A stretch of 64,000 bases of DNA from Tunturibacter gelidoferens. GTDB taxonomy: Bacteria; Acidobacteriota; Terriglobia; Terriglobales; Acidobacteriaceae. A program made the translations under genes and the position numbers. The stretch lies in assembly GCF_040358255.1 (NCBI RefSeq), contig NZ_CP132938.1:3596001-3660000 (forward strand), read 5' to 3'. This document shows positions 63,739 through 64,000 of the stretch, piece by piece; within the stretch, counting starts at the first letter, position 1, and each line of letters begins with the position of its first letter. The notes below the pieces were generated by a model. That model did not search any database and was not told where the DNA came from. It saw nothing but the letters and a program-made list of their open reading frames with translations.

Positions 63739-64000
63739 TCAACTCTCCAAAAAGCTCGCGGACCCGGAGCTTTGCTGTCTTAAGCGCGCGCCGACCGGAA
63801 GCCGTGATCTTGTAGAGGCGGCGAATACTCCTACCGGACCGCTCTTCCTCTGATGTGAGATAGCCGCGCTTTTCTAAACCGTGGAGGATCGGATAGAGAG
63901 TTCCTGGGCTGATCTTGTATCCATGCCGGGCAAGCTCCTCCGCCATTCCCGCCCCAAAAATAGCTTCATGTTCCGCATGATGAAGAATGTGAAGACGAAT
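63725..64000 (-). CDS. PadR-family transcriptional regulator (N-terminus off the window)
   Basis: The frame is open to the right edge; 91 residues are visible. They show the winged helix of PadR: IRLHILHHA, ELARHGYKISPGTLYPILHGLEKRGYL, then RLYKITASGRRALKTAK. PadR proteins repress efflux or stress genes and release DNA on binding a phenolic or drug-like ligand. It overlaps the TolC gene start by 14 bases and is the first visible gene of the efflux operon, so it probably autoregulates it. The internal ATG at 63946 is not the true start, since conserved residues continue upstream of it. Confidence 0.92.
   Translation of the reverse strand: MRLHILHHAEHEAIFGAGMAEELARHGYKISPGTLYPILHGLEKRGYLTSEEERSGRSIRRLYKITASGRRALKTAKLRVRELFGELIEGK

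Noticed and set aside
1..64000. CRISPR arrays, insertion sequences and phage genes
   Set aside because: No regularly spaced repeats, transposases, integrases or phage structural genes were found on either strand.

Overview
The window looks like a chromosomal segment of an Acidobacteriota bacterium of the Terriglobia/Acidobacteriaceae type. The main pointers are a 1164-residue TonB-dependent receptor with an N-terminal carboxypeptidase-regulatory-like domain, two further secreted carboxypeptidase-regulatory-like proteins, a PadR regulator followed by a TolC/RND/MFP operon, LytS/LytTR two-component pairs and a secreted domain otherwise seen at the front of acidobacterial hydrolases. This placement is inferred from gene content; there is no rRNA in the window.

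Layout. (1) 1-6636, minus strand: four tandem B12-binding-type radical SAM enzymes followed by a class I SAM methyltransferase that runs off the left edge; all are overlapping or nearly abutting, so one operon. (2) 6778-16962, plus strand, divergent from it: an HPr-kinase-like P-loop protein, an unknown co-translated protein, a small CuA-type cupredoxin, an NTP_transf_5 nucleotidyltransferase, then an exopolysaccharide set (SLBB export protein, Wzz-like chain-length protein, GT2 and GT4 glycosyltransferases). This stretch looks more A+T-rich by eye than what follows. (3) 17376-22245: OmpR-type regulator, HAMP histidine kinase, outer-membrane porin-like protein and a type-1 copper protein, probably one operon. 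(4) 22270-23089: two convergent decayed genes, one a GH3 beta-glucosidase with a frameshift and an internal stop. (5) 23346-25463: GH13 alpha-amylase-family enzyme. (6) 25921-32558: LytTR/LytS pair divergent from an RND efflux pair. (7) 33040-37727: a secreted orphan domain, tRNA-Ser(GGA), and two carboxypeptidase-regulatory-like proteins. (8) 37916-47891: a STAS-like protein, a sigma-54 enhancer-binding regulator, and an operon of a radical SAM protein plus two proteins of the 2-hydroxyacyl-CoA dehydratase/benzoyl-CoA reductase activator superfamily. (9) 47984-54991: Asp-box propeller protein, TonB receptor, Sel1-repeat protein. (10) 55108-64000: a second LytS/LytTR pair, a frameshifted small gene, and an MFP/RND/TolC/PadR efflux operon that runs off the right edge.

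The most interesting unit is region 8. Three 16-bp sites of form TGCC-N6-TTGGCA lie about 85-125 bp upstream of two sigma-54-type elements: one in front of the radical SAM/activase operon and one, weaker, in front of the STAS gene. The enhancer-binding protein gene sits between them. The sequence therefore suggests a self-contained sigma-54 regulon controlling an ATP-driven, Fe-S-dependent reductase-like system of unknown substrate. The second candidate is regions 1-2, where a radical SAM array, a methyltransferase, an HprK-like/NTP_transf_5 pair and polysaccharide export genes lie back to back.
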